Below, in pieces: positions 16,135 to 24,670 of a DNA stretch of 64,000 bases. The notes under the pieces are model-generated. The model saw nothing but the letters and a program-made list of their open reading frames with translations, was not told the DNA's origin and searched no databases. This DNA comes from Marinobacterium sediminicola (GTDB taxonomy: Bacteria > Pseudomonadota > Gammaproteobacteria > Pseudomonadales > Balneatricaceae): assembly GCF_022343685.1 (NCBI RefSeq), contig NZ_CP092123.1, positions 3,410,001 through 3,474,000 of the forward strand. Reading direction: 5' to 3'. Numbering within the stretch: position 1 is the first letter of the stretch; each line of letters starts with the position of its first letter. Made by a program: the position numbers and the translations under genes.

Positions 16135-17500
16135 GCTTCTCACCCGGCAGGATCACACGAAAACAGGCACCGCCAAGGTCGGACTCGCTGACCTCCAGCT
16201 CACCGTCATAACTGCTGACGATATCCAGCGCCACCGCCAGGCCAATCCCCTGCCCTGGCGTTTGGGTATCCAAACGGGCACCGCGCTGCAGGATCACCTG
16301 GCGCTGCCGCGGTGCCACGCCATGACCATCGTCGCTGACGGCGATCTGCAGCACCCCTCCGGCCTGTTCCACTTCGACTCTTACATGAGAGTCACCATAC
16401 TTGAATGCGTTGTCGATCAGGTTGCCCAGCAGCTCCATCAGGTCACGCTCGTCTCCCGCGAACCCTGCGGTCGGGTCAAGACGAACCTCCACCTCCTTGG
16501 GCTGACGCGCGTACACCTTCTCCATCACATTCAGCAACCGCTCCACAACCGGCGCCACCAACAGTGCCTGCGCCAGCATCCGCCCTTCGCTTTTCACGGC
16601 CCGGGCCAGCTGATACTGGACAATCTGCTGCATACGTTGCGCCTGCTCATCGACCTGTTGACGATAGGCATCGAAGTCGAGCCCTTCTTCGCCAGCCCCC
16701 CGAATCACCGCCAGTGGCGTTTTCAGACTGTGCGCAAGGTCACCGAGGGTATTGCGATAGCGCTCTCGCTGCTTGCGCTCAGCATCGATCAGACGATTGA
16801 GGCTTGCCGTGACACCCTGCACTTCCATCGGGTATCGGCCGTCCAGCCGATCGGTGTCACCGGCCTCGATCCGCTCCAGATCGCGGGCCATCAGGTCCAG
16901 CGGCCGAAGCCCCCAACGCATGATGAAATACTGGGCCAGCAGAGCAACCAGACACACGCCACTCAGCCATCCCAGCAGCTGCAGGCTGAAGTCCTTCATT
17001 TCGTTGCGAATCTGCTCATCGCTGCGCAGCACGGAGATCAGGAAGCGCATGTCGCCCACGGCCGTTTCCCAGATCACCGGGTACTGAAACAGGTAAAGTT
17101 GCTGGTCCGGCAAATGACTGAACAGCGATTGCCCCGGATTCAACGCGCGACTGGGCAGGCGTTGCACCATCTCGTCCGGCAGTACCAGGCTCGAGTTGGA
17201 ACGCCAGAACAGCCGGCCATCCGGATCGTGAATAAAACCGTAAACACCAGACCCCAGCTGACTGAAACCGGGGTCCAATACTCTGTCAGGCAGACGCAAG
17301 CGCCCCTGATCCACCTCGATCGCGCCAAGCAGCAGATACACTTGCAGGCGAGCCTGGGACGCTTCGGCGTTTTCCAGACTGGAGTGAAAAGCCTTGAGCA
17401 GCGCAAGCCCTGCAAAGACGATAACCAGTGGCAGAATCACCGCCGAGGCGCGCAGCAGGCGCCCTCGGAGTGACAGCGGGACGGCCTTGGACGATCTCAC
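16118..17500 (-). CDS. PhoQ-like sensor histidine kinase
   Basis: The 460-residue sensor has two membrane segments (about 18-36 and 173-195) around a periplasmic domain of roughly 135 residues, a HAMP-like linker, and a kinase core. The phospho-acceptor His257 lies in LAHSLKTPLAVI. The ATP lid region shows ELLGNLIDNAFKY (N box), VSDDGHGV (G1) and GQGIGLAVALDI (G2). The 'HSLKTPL' H-box and the adjacent PhoP-type regulator place it in the PhoQ group, which senses divalent cations, antimicrobial peptides or low pH; the signal here is not shown by sequence. GTG 17500 overlaps the regulator stop as GTGA, so the two are translationally coupled. The 3' end runs 17 bp into argA. Confidence 0.9.
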   Translation of the reverse strand: MRSSKAVPLSLRGRLLRASAVILPLVIVFAGLALLKAFHSSLENAEASQARLQVYLLLGAIEVDQGRLRLPDRVLDPGFSQLGSGVYGFIHDPDGRLFWRSNSSLVLPDEMVQRLPSRALNPGQSLFSHLPDQQLYLFQYPVIWETAVGDMRFLISVLRSDEQIRNEMKDFSLQLLGWLSGVCLVALLAQYFIMRWGLRPLDLMARDLERIEAGDTDRLDGRYPMEVQGVTASLNRLIDAERKQRERYRNTLGDLAHSLKTPLAVIRGAGEEGLDFDAYRQQVDEQAQRMQQIVQYQLARAVKSEGRMLAQALLVAPVVERLLNVMEKVYARQPKEVEVRLDPTAGFAGDERDLMELLGNLIDNAFKYGDSHVRVEVEQAGGVLQIAVSDDGHGVAPRQRQVILQRGARLDTQTPGQGIGLAVALDIVSSYDGELEVSESDLGGACFRVILPGEKLTPTA

Positions 17501-18183
17501 TCCTGATCGGCGCTCTCGAGCGAGAAGCGGTAACCGAGGCCGCGCACAGTCGTGATCGGCTTCAGGCTCTGGTCGGGGTCAAGCTTCTGACGCAAGCGAC
17601 GGATGAAGACCTCCAGCACGTTGCTGTCGCGATCATAGTCCTGGTGGTACAGATGCTCGGTCAGCTCGGCCTTGGAAATGGTCTTGCCGGCATTCAGCAT
17701 GAGGTATTCCAGCGTACGATATTCATAGCTGGTCAAACGCACCTCTTCACCGTTGAGCCTGACCACCCGAGCCGATGTATCCAGTTCCAACGGCCCATAG
17801 CTAAGGACCGGACTGGCATGGCCGGAGGCCCTGCGTACCAAGGCGTTCAGCCGGGCCAGCAATTCTTCGCTGTGAAACGGCTTGGCCAGGTAATCATCGG
17901 CACCTGCTTCCAGCCCTTCCACCTTGTCCTGCCAATCGCCCCGCGCGGTCAACACCAGAACAGGCATGGTGTTGCCATCGGCACGCCAGCCTCGAATCAC
18001 ATCCAGGCCGGACACTTCGGGTAATCCGATATCAACGACCGCTATATCGTATTCGTACTCCTGCCCCAGATAGAGCGCCTCACGGCCATTGCCACTTTCT
18101 TCGACGGTATAGCCACGCTGCTCCAGCTGCTGCTTGAGCTGACGACGCAGGTCGCTGTCATCCTCTACGATCAGTGCCTTCAT
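17497..18183 (-). CDS. PhoP-like OmpR-family response regulator
   Basis: The 228-residue regulator has a receiver domain with acidic pocket EDD at 7-9, phospho-acceptor Asp51 (VVDIGLPE) and Lys101 (LAKPF). A winged-helix DNA-binding domain follows, ending in VFIRRLRQKLDPDQ and TVRGLGYRF. It sits between a PepSY gene and a PhoQ-type kinase, with four-base overlaps at both ends, giving one three-gene operon. PhoP proteins usually control envelope and LPS-modification genes. The LPS cluster 11-18 kb to the left would be a plausible target, but no PhoP box was identified here. Confidence 0.93.
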   Translation of the reverse strand: MKALIVEDDSDLRRQLKQQLEQRGYTVEESGNGREALYLGQEYEYDIAVVDIGLPEVSGLDVIRGWRADGNTMPVLVLTARGDWQDKVEGLEAGADDYLAKPFHSEELLARLNALVRRASGHASPVLSYGPLELDTSARVVRLNGEEVRLTSYEYRTLEYLMLNAGKTISKAELTEHLYHQDYDRDSNVLEVFIRRLRQKLDPDQSLKPITTVRGLGYRFSLESADQE

Positions 18184-18560
18184 TCAATCTTCTCGCTCTG
18201 TCCCGGTGTTAGCATTTCCCCCGTTGCGGCATCCACCAGGGCTTCACGCACCCGACCCTGATCCAGCAGACGGACCATGTAGACATCCATCCCCTGATAA
18301 CGCGTCAGTTCAGCCTTGATAATCTCACCACCCAACTCGCTCCGAGCGATTCGGGAAGCCTGCACCAGGTCAACACGCTGGGAGCTGACCACACTTTCCG
18401 TACGTCGGTCATCTCGGGGCTCGGCAATGGCTGGCTGGGAGATGGCAGCCAACAGGGCAGCCAGTCCCATTGGCAGCCAGAACCGGCTCTGCCGTCTAGA
18501 TCGCGCCTCCAATCCTCGTTCCTCCTTGCGGTGCTGATTTGGTGATGTGGTTGCCAACAA
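18180..18560 (-). CDS. PepSY domain periplasmic protein
   Basis: The 126-residue protein has a basic N-terminus, a hydrophobic stretch with an AIA signal-peptidase-like site (about residues 27-47), and a single C-terminal PepSY repeat (DLVQASRIARSELGGEIIKAEL to VREALVDAATGEML). It overlaps the response-regulator start by four bases and is the first gene of the operon. PepSY proteins encoded with PhoPQ-like systems are thought to modulate a partner in the envelope, possibly the sensor; that role is inferred from context. The N-terminus before the signal sequence is long and basic, so a later non-ATG start cannot be excluded. Confidence 0.85.
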   Translation of the reverse strand: MLATTSPNQHRKEERGLEARSRRQSRFWLPMGLAALLAAISQPAIAEPRDDRRTESVVSSQRVDLVQASRIARSELGGEIIKAELTRYQGMDVYMVRLLDQGRVREALVDAATGEMLTPGQSEKIE

Positions 18561-18608
18561 TATATGAGTTGCGATGCTAGAACCGGTGGTCTGAACAGCG
18601 CATGAACC

Positions 18609-18800
18609 TCAGGCGCTGCGGCGACAGGTGCGAATACCCAGCAGGCTGTACAATGGACAAGTACCCGAAATGGCGATTGCGATAATCGGCACGCCAATCA
18701 GGCCCCACCAGGTTTGGGGTCCGAAGAAAATGAGAATGATGAAAACCAGACCGATCAATACGCGTACCAGCTGATCCAGAATACCGATATTCTTTTCCAT
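18609..18800 (-). CDS. Small DUF2892 inner-membrane protein
   Basis: The 63-residue protein opens with MEKNIGILDQLVRVLIGL, contains two hydrophobic segments and ends with the GTCPLYSLLGI motif typical of DUF2892 (PF11127), the membrane part found on YgaP-type rhodanese proteins and as a stand-alone protein. The two cysteines (in GTCPLY and RTC) lie near the C-terminus. GAGG precedes the ATG. Function is not established for the stand-alone form. Confidence 0.85.
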   Translation of the reverse strand: MEKNIGILDQLVRVLIGLVFIILIFFGPQTWWGLIGVPIIAIAISGTCPLYSLLGIRTCRRSA

Positions 18801-18825
18801 GATTACCTCGTCGACACGCTTTGTT

Positions 18826-19062
18826 TCAGGATTCGGAAGAGGTGCGTTTGGCTCGCTGCATCAGCAGCAGATAACGCACGTTGTAAGCCAGTCCGATCAC
18901 CAGCACCGGCGGCAGGGTCAGAATGAACACCCAGCCCAGCAGGCCGCTGCCGATCCACTGGCCGATCCACAGGCTGAGCACACAGGTCAGTGCCAGTGGA
19001 ATACCCAGCTTCATCATACGCTTGAGCCAGAGATCTGAATGTATCTTGTTCTTTTCGTGCAT
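18826..19062 (-). CDS. Small two-TM membrane protein, unknown function
   Basis: The 78-residue product has two hydrophobic segments (about residues 20-35 and 38-60) and charged ends. A good AGGAG site lies six bases before the ATG at 19062. It is followed by the DUF2892 gene 25 bp later on the same strand, and the two may be co-transcribed. I do not recognise the family; the sequence has no cysteine or obvious catalytic motif. Confidence 0.7.
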   Translation of the reverse strand: MHEKNKIHSDLWLKRMMKLGIPLALTCVLSLWIGQWIGSGLLGWVFILTLPPVLVIGLAYNVRYLLLMQRAKRTSSES

Positions 19063-19114
19063 CAGAAACTCCTCATATGGGAGCCTCCGAGCATAGAGTG
19101 AGCAGCAGCGCGTT

Positions 19115-20236
19115 TCAAGCGCCGCCCAGCTCTTCCTCGGGGGTATACAGCGTCAGATCAAAAGCTTCGGCCACGCCAGCACAGGTCACGCGGCCGGAAT
19201 GAATATTCAGGCCACTGGCAAACCCCGGGACGTCCTGCAACGCTCGACGCCAGCCATGCTGCGCCAGCTGCTCCACATAGGGCAGGGTCGCGTTGGTCAG
19301 CGCCAGCGTTGAGGTCCGTGCGACCGCCCCCGGCATATTGGCTACGCAGTAATGGACGATACCGTCGACATCGAACACGGGATCATCATGGGTGGTGGGG
19401 TGACTGGTCTCGAAACAGCCGCCCTGATCAATCGCCACATCCACCAGCACCGCCCCGGCCTGCATGCTCGCCAGCATATCGCGGGTGACCAGTTTGGGAG
19501 CCGCTGCGCCCGGCAGGAGGACCGCACCGATCACCAGATCAGCCTGTGAAAGCTGCTGCTCTATGTTTTCACGAGTGGAATACAACGTATTCAGCGTGCC
19601 GTTGAAACGCTCATCCAGCTGTTTCAGACGGGGAATCGATTTATCCAGCAGGGTCACTTGCGCCCCCATTCCCAAGGCAATGTAAGCCGCGTTTTCCCCC
19701 ACCACTCCGCCACCAATGATCAGCACCCGTCCGGGACTGACACCGGGAACCCCGCCCAACAGAACGCCTCGACCGCCTTGTGCTTTCTCCAGACAATGGG
19801 CACCGGCCTGCACCGCCATACGACCGGCCACCTCGCTCATGGGCGCCAGCAACGGCAGGCCTCCGTGGCGATCCTGTACCGTTTCATAGGCAATCGCGGT
19901 ACAGCCGCTTGCCAGCAAGGCGTCGGTCAATGCCCGATCAGCCGCCAGATGCAGATAGGTAAACAGCACTTGATCGGCACTGAGCCAGCCACATTCAATC
20001 GGCTGGGGCTCCTTCACCTTGACGATCAGGTCAGCCCAGGAAAACACCGCACGCGGATCATCCACCAGCACGGCTCCCGCCTGTTCATAGGCCTGATCGC
20101 TGAAGCCGGCCGCCACGCCAGCGCTCTGCTCCACCTGCACCTGATGCCCCTGTTCCACAAGCTCCCGAACGCCCATCGGGGTCATGCCGACACGGTATTC
20201 GCGGTTTTTGATCTCTCTGGGCACGCCGACACGCAT
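19115..20236 (-). CDS. ald: Alanine dehydrogenase
   Basis: The 373-residue enzyme reversibly converts L-alanine to pyruvate and ammonia with NAD. The N-terminus [20 protein letters not shown] contains the substrate-binding Arg, and [10 protein letters not shown] holds the catalytic Lys region. The NAD-binding Rossmann motif [20 protein letters not shown] is central, and the C-terminal domain has [21 protein letters not shown] precedes the ATG at 20236. It is divergent from ilvD. By releasing ammonium or assimilating it, the enzyme joins amino-acid and nitrogen metabolism, a recurrent theme here (glnE, glnK, amtB). Confidence 0.96.
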   Translation of the reverse strand: MRVGVPREIKNREYRVGMTPMGVRELVEQGHQVQVEQSAGVAAGFSDQAYEQAGAVLVDDPRAVFSWADLIVKVKEPQPIECGWLSADQVLFTYLHLAADRALTDALLASGCTAIAYETVQDRHGGLPLLAPMSEVAGRMAVQAGAHCLEKAQGGRGVLLGGVPGVSPGRVLIIGGGVVGENAAYIALGMGAQVTLLDKSIPRLKQLDERFNGTLNTLYSTRENIEQQLSQADLVIGAVLLPGAAAPKLVTRDMLASMQAGAVLVDVAIDQGGCFETSHPTTHDDPVFDVDGIVHYCVANMPGAVARTSTLALTNATLPYVEQLAQHGWRRALQDVPGFASGLNIHSGRVTCAGVAEAFDLTLYTPEEELGGA

Positions 20237-20321
20237 GATGATGCTCCTTTTGCCTGAGTTCTCATGCTCAGTGTAGACGAAAATACGGCCTTTCCTTCGG
20301 CCTCGGCGTGCGCCGTTTATC

Positions 20322-20330
20322 TGATATACT
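20322..20330 (+). promoter_or_regulatory. Extended -10 promoter candidate for ilvD
   Basis: TGATATACT is an extended -10 element (TGnTATACT) lying 38 bp before the ilvD start. No convincing -35 hexamer is seen 17 bp upstream, which is acceptable for an extended -10 promoter. The identical nine bases occur upstream of the TRAP permease genes at 41711. Confidence 0.4.
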
Positions 20331-20367
20331 CGAGCTTATTTGAGAACCGGATTCCGAGGGGAGCCCC

Positions 20368-22200
20368 ATGCCTGAGTATCGTTCCAAGACCTCAACCGCC
20401 GGCCGCAACATGGCAGGTGCCCGCGCCCTCTGGCGCGCCACCGGCATGAAGGACGAGGATTTCCACAAGCCGATCATCGCCGTTGCCAACTCCTTTACCC
20501 AGTTCGTGCCCGGTCACGTCCACCTCAAGGACATGGGCCAACTGGTTGCCCGCGAAATTGAAGCCGCCGGTGGCGTCGCCAAAGAGTTCAACACCATCGC
20601 CGTGGATGACGGTATCGCCATGGGCCATGACGGCATGCTGTACTCGCTGCCCAGCCGTGACATCATCGCCGACTCCGTGGAGTACATGGTCAACGCCCAC
20701 TGCGCCGATGCGCTGGTGTGCATCTCCAACTGCGACAAGATCACCCCGGGGATGCTGATGGCGGCGATGCGCCTGAACATCCCGGTGATTTTCGTCTCCG
20801 GTGGCCCGATGGAAGCCGGCAAGACCAAACTGTCCGAGCACAAGCTGGACCTGGTGGATGCCATGGTGCTGGCGGCCGACCCGAACGCGTCCGATGAGGA
20901 AGTGGCTGAAGTCGAGCGCTCTGCCTGCCCCACCTGCGGTTCCTGCTCCGGCATGTTTACCGCCAACTCCATGAACTGCCTGACCGAGGCACTGGGCCTG
21001 TCCCTGCCGGGCAACGGCACCATGCTGGCGACCCATGCCGATCGCGAGCAGCTGTTCAAACGTGCAGGTCGATCCATTGTTGAACTGGCCAAGCGCTACT
21101 ACGACAACAACGAAGAGAGTGTCCTGCCGCGTGCCGTTGGCTTCAAGGCTTTCGAGAACGCCATGACCCTGGATATCGCCATGGGCGGCTCCACCAACAC
21201 CATCCTGCATCTGCTGGCGATCGCCCAGGAAGCGGAGATCGACTTCACCATGAAGGATATCGACCGCCTGTCCCGCGTTGTGCCCCAGCTTTGCAAGGTG
21301 GCGCCGAATACGCAGAAATACCATATCGAAGACGTCCATCGCGCCGGCGGCATCATGGGCATCCTCGGCGAGCTGGATCGCGCCGGCAAGCTGCACACCG
21401 ATGTGCCGACCGTACACAGCGCCACGCTGAAGGACGCGCTGGACGAATGGGACATCATGCGCAACCCGACGCCTGAAGTGATCGAGTTCTTCAAGGCAGG
21501 TCCGGCCGGCATTCCGACCCAGCAGGCATTCAGCCAGGCCACCCGCTGGCCGACACTGGATGGCGACCGTGCCAACGGCTGCATCCGCTCCATCGAGAAC
21601 GCCTTCTCGCTGGAGGGCGGTTTGGCCGTGCTCTACGGCAACATCGCCCTGGATGGCTGCGTGGTGAAATCCGCCGGTGTCGACGAGTCGATTCTGGTGT
21701 TCGAAGGCACTGCCAACGTCATGGAGTCCCAGGACGAGGCCGTTAAAAAGATCCTTAACGATGAAGTGAAAGCCGGTGACGTGGTCGTTATCCGTTACGA
21801 GGGTCCCAAAGGCGGCCCCGGCATGCAGGAGATGCTGTACCCGACTTCCTACCTGAAGTCCAAGGGTCTGGGCAAGGACTGCGCCCTGCTGACCGACGGT
21901 CGCTTCTCCGGTGGTACTTCCGGTCTGTCCATCGGCCACGCGTCTCCGGAAGCCGCCGCGGGTGGTGCCATCGGTCTGGTGAAGAACGGCGATCGCATCC
22001 TGATCGACATTCCCAACCGCACCATCAACGTGCTGGTGTCCGATGAGGAGCTGGCCCTGCGCCGCGCCGAGCAGGACAAGCTGGGCTGGAAACCGGCCGA
22101 AGAGCGCCCGCGCAAGGTCTCTGCGGCACTCAAGGCTTACGCCAAGCTGGCCACCTCGGCTGACAAGGGTGCCGTACGCGACCTGTCTCAGCTCGACTAA
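20368..22200 (+). CDS. ilvD: Dihydroxy-acid dehydratase
   Basis: The 610-residue iron-sulfur enzyme dehydrates 2,3-dihydroxy acids to 2-keto acids, the third step of branched-chain amino-acid synthesis; IlvE at 6.8 kb performs the last step. Cluster ligands are visible in [10 protein letters not shown] and in [19 protein letters not shown], together with the Mg-binding [12 protein letters not shown]. The C-terminal region [21 protein letters not shown] is typical of the IlvD/Edd family. Length equals the bacterial norm (about 612). The start is preceded by GAGGGGAGCC. The opposite strand also carries a very long open frame through this gene, which is a composition artefact. Confidence 0.97.
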   Translation: MPEYRSKTSTAGRNMAGARALWRATGMKDEDFHKPIIAVANSFTQFVPGHVHLKDMGQLVAREIEAAGGVAKEFNTIAVDDGIAMGHDGMLYSLPSRDIIADSVEYMVNAHCADALVCISNCDKITPGMLMAAMRLNIPVIFVSGGPMEAGKTKLSEHKLDLVDAMVLAADPNASDEEVAEVERSACPTCGSCSGMFTANSMNCLTEALGLSLPGNGTMLATHADREQLFKRAGRSIVELAKRYYDNNEESVLPRAVGFKAFENAMTLDIAMGGSTNTILHLLAIAQEAEIDFTMKDIDRLSRVVPQLCKVAPNTQKYHIEDVHRAGGIMGILGELDRAGKLHTDVPTVHSATLKDALDEWDIMRNPTPEVIEFFKAGPAGIPTQQAFSQATRWPTLDGDRANGCIRSIENAFSLEGGLAVLYGNIALDGCVVKSAGVDESILVFEGTANVMESQDEAVKKILNDEVKAGDVVVIRYEGPKGGPGMQEMLYPTSYLKSKGLGKDCALLTDGRFSGGTSGLSIGHASPEAAAGGAIGLVKNGDRILIDIPNRTINVLVSDEELALRRAEQDKLGWKPAEERPRKVSAALKAYAKLATSADKGAVRDLSQLD

Positions 22201-22226
22201 GCGCTCGCTCCATCCGAACGCCCTCC

Positions 22227-22249
22227 GCCGGCAGGCATCGCCTGCCGGC
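22227..22249 (+). terminator. GC-rich hairpin after ilvD
   Basis: A perfect 10-bp stem (22227-22236 with 22240-22249) closes a three-base ATC loop 27 bp after the ilvD stop. There is no T-tract, so it is either an unusual terminator or a 3'-end stabilising structure. Confidence 0.5.
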
Positions 22250-22374
22250 CCTGATCCAAACCGCCATTCAAGCAGTATCAGTCCCCACAGGATTCGGTCG
22301 GGGGCTTTCATCCAGCGTCCACACCGGCTGTCTATACTCAACTGACTCAAGGTCTCAACCGGGCAGGACTGCAC

Positions 22375-24477
22375 ATGGAACGCTTCTCGCGCACACCAAG
22401 ACTGGATAATACCGACTCGGATACACTGCGCCGTGAAATTCGTGACTATTTCCACGATACCTTCGACCGTTACGAGCAGCTGTTTGAAGTGCTGACCTGT
22501 GACGAAGCCTGGTATGTCAAACCCATCCCGCTGCGCCACCCGTTGATTTTCTACTTCGGTCATACCGCTACCTTCTTCATCAACAAACTGCTGCTGGCCG
22601 GATTGGTAGAAGAACGCATCAACCCTTATTTCGAGTCCATCTTCGCGGTCGGGGTCGACGAAATGAGCTGGGATGACCTCAACGACGAACACTACCACTG
22701 GCCTTCCGTCACCGACGTACGAGATTATCGCAATCGTGTTCGTCAAACGGTGGACAAGGTGATTGCCGAAACGCCGCTGCAGACCCCCATCGGCTGGGAT
22801 CATCCATGGTGGACAATCCTGATGGGCATCGAGCACGAGCGCATCCACCTGGAAACCTCATCGGTGCTGATTCGCCAGCACGATCTCAAGTATGTGCGGC
22901 CCCACCCGGCCTGGACGCCCTGTCGCGATTCAGGACCTGCCCCGGCCAATCAGCTCATCGACATCCCTGCAGGCACTGTTCAACTGGGCAAGTCGCGAGA
23001 CGACAGTCGCTACGGCTGGGACAACGAATACGGCCACCGCGAGGTTGAACTGGCAGGATTCAAGGCCGCGCAGATGCTGGTTTCCAATCAGGAGTTTCTG
23101 GCTTTCGTTGAAGCCGGTGGCTATGCCGATGCACGCTGGTGGAGCGAAGAAGGCTGGAACTGGTGCCGTTTTGCCAACGCTACGCACCCCGAGTTCTGGG
23201 TACGTAGCGAGCACGACTGGGAACTGCGGCTGATGTGCGAACAGGTCTACATGCCCTGGGATTGGCCGGTCGAGGTCAACTGTCACGAGGCAGAAGCCTT
23301 CTGCCGCTGGAAAGCAGAGCAGACAGACCAGCCGATTCGCCTGCCCAGCGAGGACGAATGGTACCGACTCTATGACATCGCCCGCGTCGCCGAGCCCGGG
23401 CCGGGCCAGCTCGTCAATGCCAACCTGCACCTGGATCATTTCGCCTCATCCTGCCCGGTGTATCGCTTTGCACAGGGCGACTTCTTCGATATCAGCGGCA
23501 ATGTCTGGCAGTGGACGCAGACTCCCATCTATCCATTCGAAGGGTTTGAAGTGCACCCCTTCTATGACGACTTCACCACGCCGACCTTTGATGATCGCCA
23601 CAACCTGATCAAGGGCGGCAGCTGGATCTCCTGCGGCAACGAGAGCTTGCGCACTGCCCGCTATGCGTTTCGACGCCATTTCTTCCAGCATGCCGGTTTT
23701 CGCTATGTCGCCGGCGAGTTGCCGGCAGCGGCACCTTCCTCTCGTTACGAGAGCGACGAGCTTGCCTCCCAGTACGCTGAGTTCCACTATGGTGATCAAT
23801 ATTTCGGCGTGGCCAATTTTCCGCAGACACTGGCTCGACTGGCCATTGAGGTTGCTGGCGAGCCTAACGGCAGGGCGCTGGACCTCGGCTGCGCCACCGG
23901 TCGCGCCAGCTTCGAACTGGCCCGTCACTTCCAGCATGTGGACGGCGTCGATTTCTCTGCTCGCCTGATCAATCTGGGCGTACAGCTCCAGCAGCATGGG
24001 CGGCTGCGTTATACATTGGCCGACGAAGGTGAGCTGGTCAGCTACTGTGAACGTGACCTGACTTCACTGGATCTGTCGCACACCGCTGGCCGCGTTCAGT
24101 TCGTTCAGGGTGATGCCTGTAACCTGAAACCGATCCTCAGCGGCTATGACCTGATTCTGGCAGCCAATCTCATCGATCGCCTGTACAGCCCGCACCAGTT
24201 TCTCTCACAGGTACACACTCGCCTGAACCCCGGCGGAGTACTGGTCATTGCGTCACCCTATACCTGGCTCGAAGAGCACACGCCGAAGGAGGAATGGCTG
24301 GGTGGTTTGAAGCGTGACGGCGAAAGCTTCACCACCCTCGATGGTCTGCATGAAGTGCTGGATGCGCACTTCGAGCGGATCCGAGGCCCCGAAGATATAC
24401 CCTTCGTGATCCGGGAAACTCGACGCAAGTTCCAGCATACCCTTTCGGAGGTGACCTGCTGGCGGCTGAAGGACTAG
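22375..24477 (+). CDS. ovoA: 5-histidylcysteine sulfoxide synthase with fused methyltransferase (ovothiol A synthesis)
   Basis: The 700-residue protein joins a DinB-like iron domain, a formylglycine-generating-enzyme-like (FGE) domain and a SAM methyltransferase, the architecture of OvoA. The non-heme iron site HERIHLE (His154, His158, Glu160) is intact. The FGE part spans roughly 195-450 and ends with GGSWISCGNESLRTARYAFRR. The methyltransferase has motif I ALDLGCATGRASFELA near 500-515. OvoA couples cysteine to the histidine ring with oxygen. After C-S lyase cleavage by OvoB or another PLP enzyme, the methyltransferase part makes ovothiol A, an antioxidant thiol. No OvoB-type lyase gene is in the window. 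A weak TATACT at 22333 may be its promoter. Confidence 0.93.
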   Translation: MERFSRTPRLDNTDSDTLRREIRDYFHDTFDRYEQLFEVLTCDEAWYVKPIPLRHPLIFYFGHTATFFINKLLLAGLVEERINPYFESIFAVGVDEMSWDDLNDEHYHWPSVTDVRDYRNRVRQTVDKVIAETPLQTPIGWDHPWWTILMGIEHERIHLETSSVLIRQHDLKYVRPHPAWTPCRDSGPAPANQLIDIPAGTVQLGKSRDDSRYGWDNEYGHREVELAGFKAAQMLVSNQEFLAFVEAGGYADARWWSEEGWNWCRFANATHPEFWVRSEHDWELRLMCEQVYMPWDWPVEVNCHEAEAFCRWKAEQTDQPIRLPSEDEWYRLYDIARVAEPGPGQLVNANLHLDHFASSCPVYRFAQGDFFDISGNVWQWTQTPIYPFEGFEVHPFYDDFTTPTFDDRHNLIKGGSWISCGNESLRTARYAFRRHFFQHAGFRYVAGELPAAAPSSRYESDELASQYAEFHYGDQYFGVANFPQTLARLAIEVAGEPNGRALDLGCATGRASFELARHFQHVDGVDFSARLINLGVQLQQHGRLRYTLADEGELVSYCERDLTSLDLSHTAGRVQFVQGDACNLKPILSGYDLILAANLIDRLYSPHQFLSQVHTRLNPGGVLVIASPYTWLEEHTPKEEWLGGLKRDGESFTTLDGLHEVLDAHFERIRGPEDIPFVIRETRRKFQHTLSEVTCWRLKD

Positions 24478-24670
24478 CCCCGTCACCGACGGTGACAGGA
24501 CGGAGACTCTTGCGTGAACGCGGCTGGCTGCCACCAGGGAAAGCGGCAGCCCAGCCTGGTCCGCAAGGCGCGGCTAATCACGCGTCATCGGCACCTTACA
24601 TCTGCCCTCCGGTGGTCAGACCTTTCTGCGCTCGTTAGAATCGAAGCATGCATTCCACAGGACGTATCCC

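Noticed and set aside
16040-17473. A 477-codon plus-strand open frame opposite the PhoQ-like gene
   Set aside because: It begins inside argA out of frame and its product has no recognisable domain, while the minus strand encodes a complete histidine kinase.
20392-22848. An 818-codon open frame on the minus strand across ilvD
   Set aside because: It is fully antisense to a highly conserved enzyme, encodes a His/Gln/Gly-rich product without family features and results from GC-rich codon positions.
24482-24496. Palindrome GTCACCGACGGTGAC after ovoA
   Set aside because: Too short for a convincing terminator, no T-tract and no second copy; noted only as a weak hairpin.
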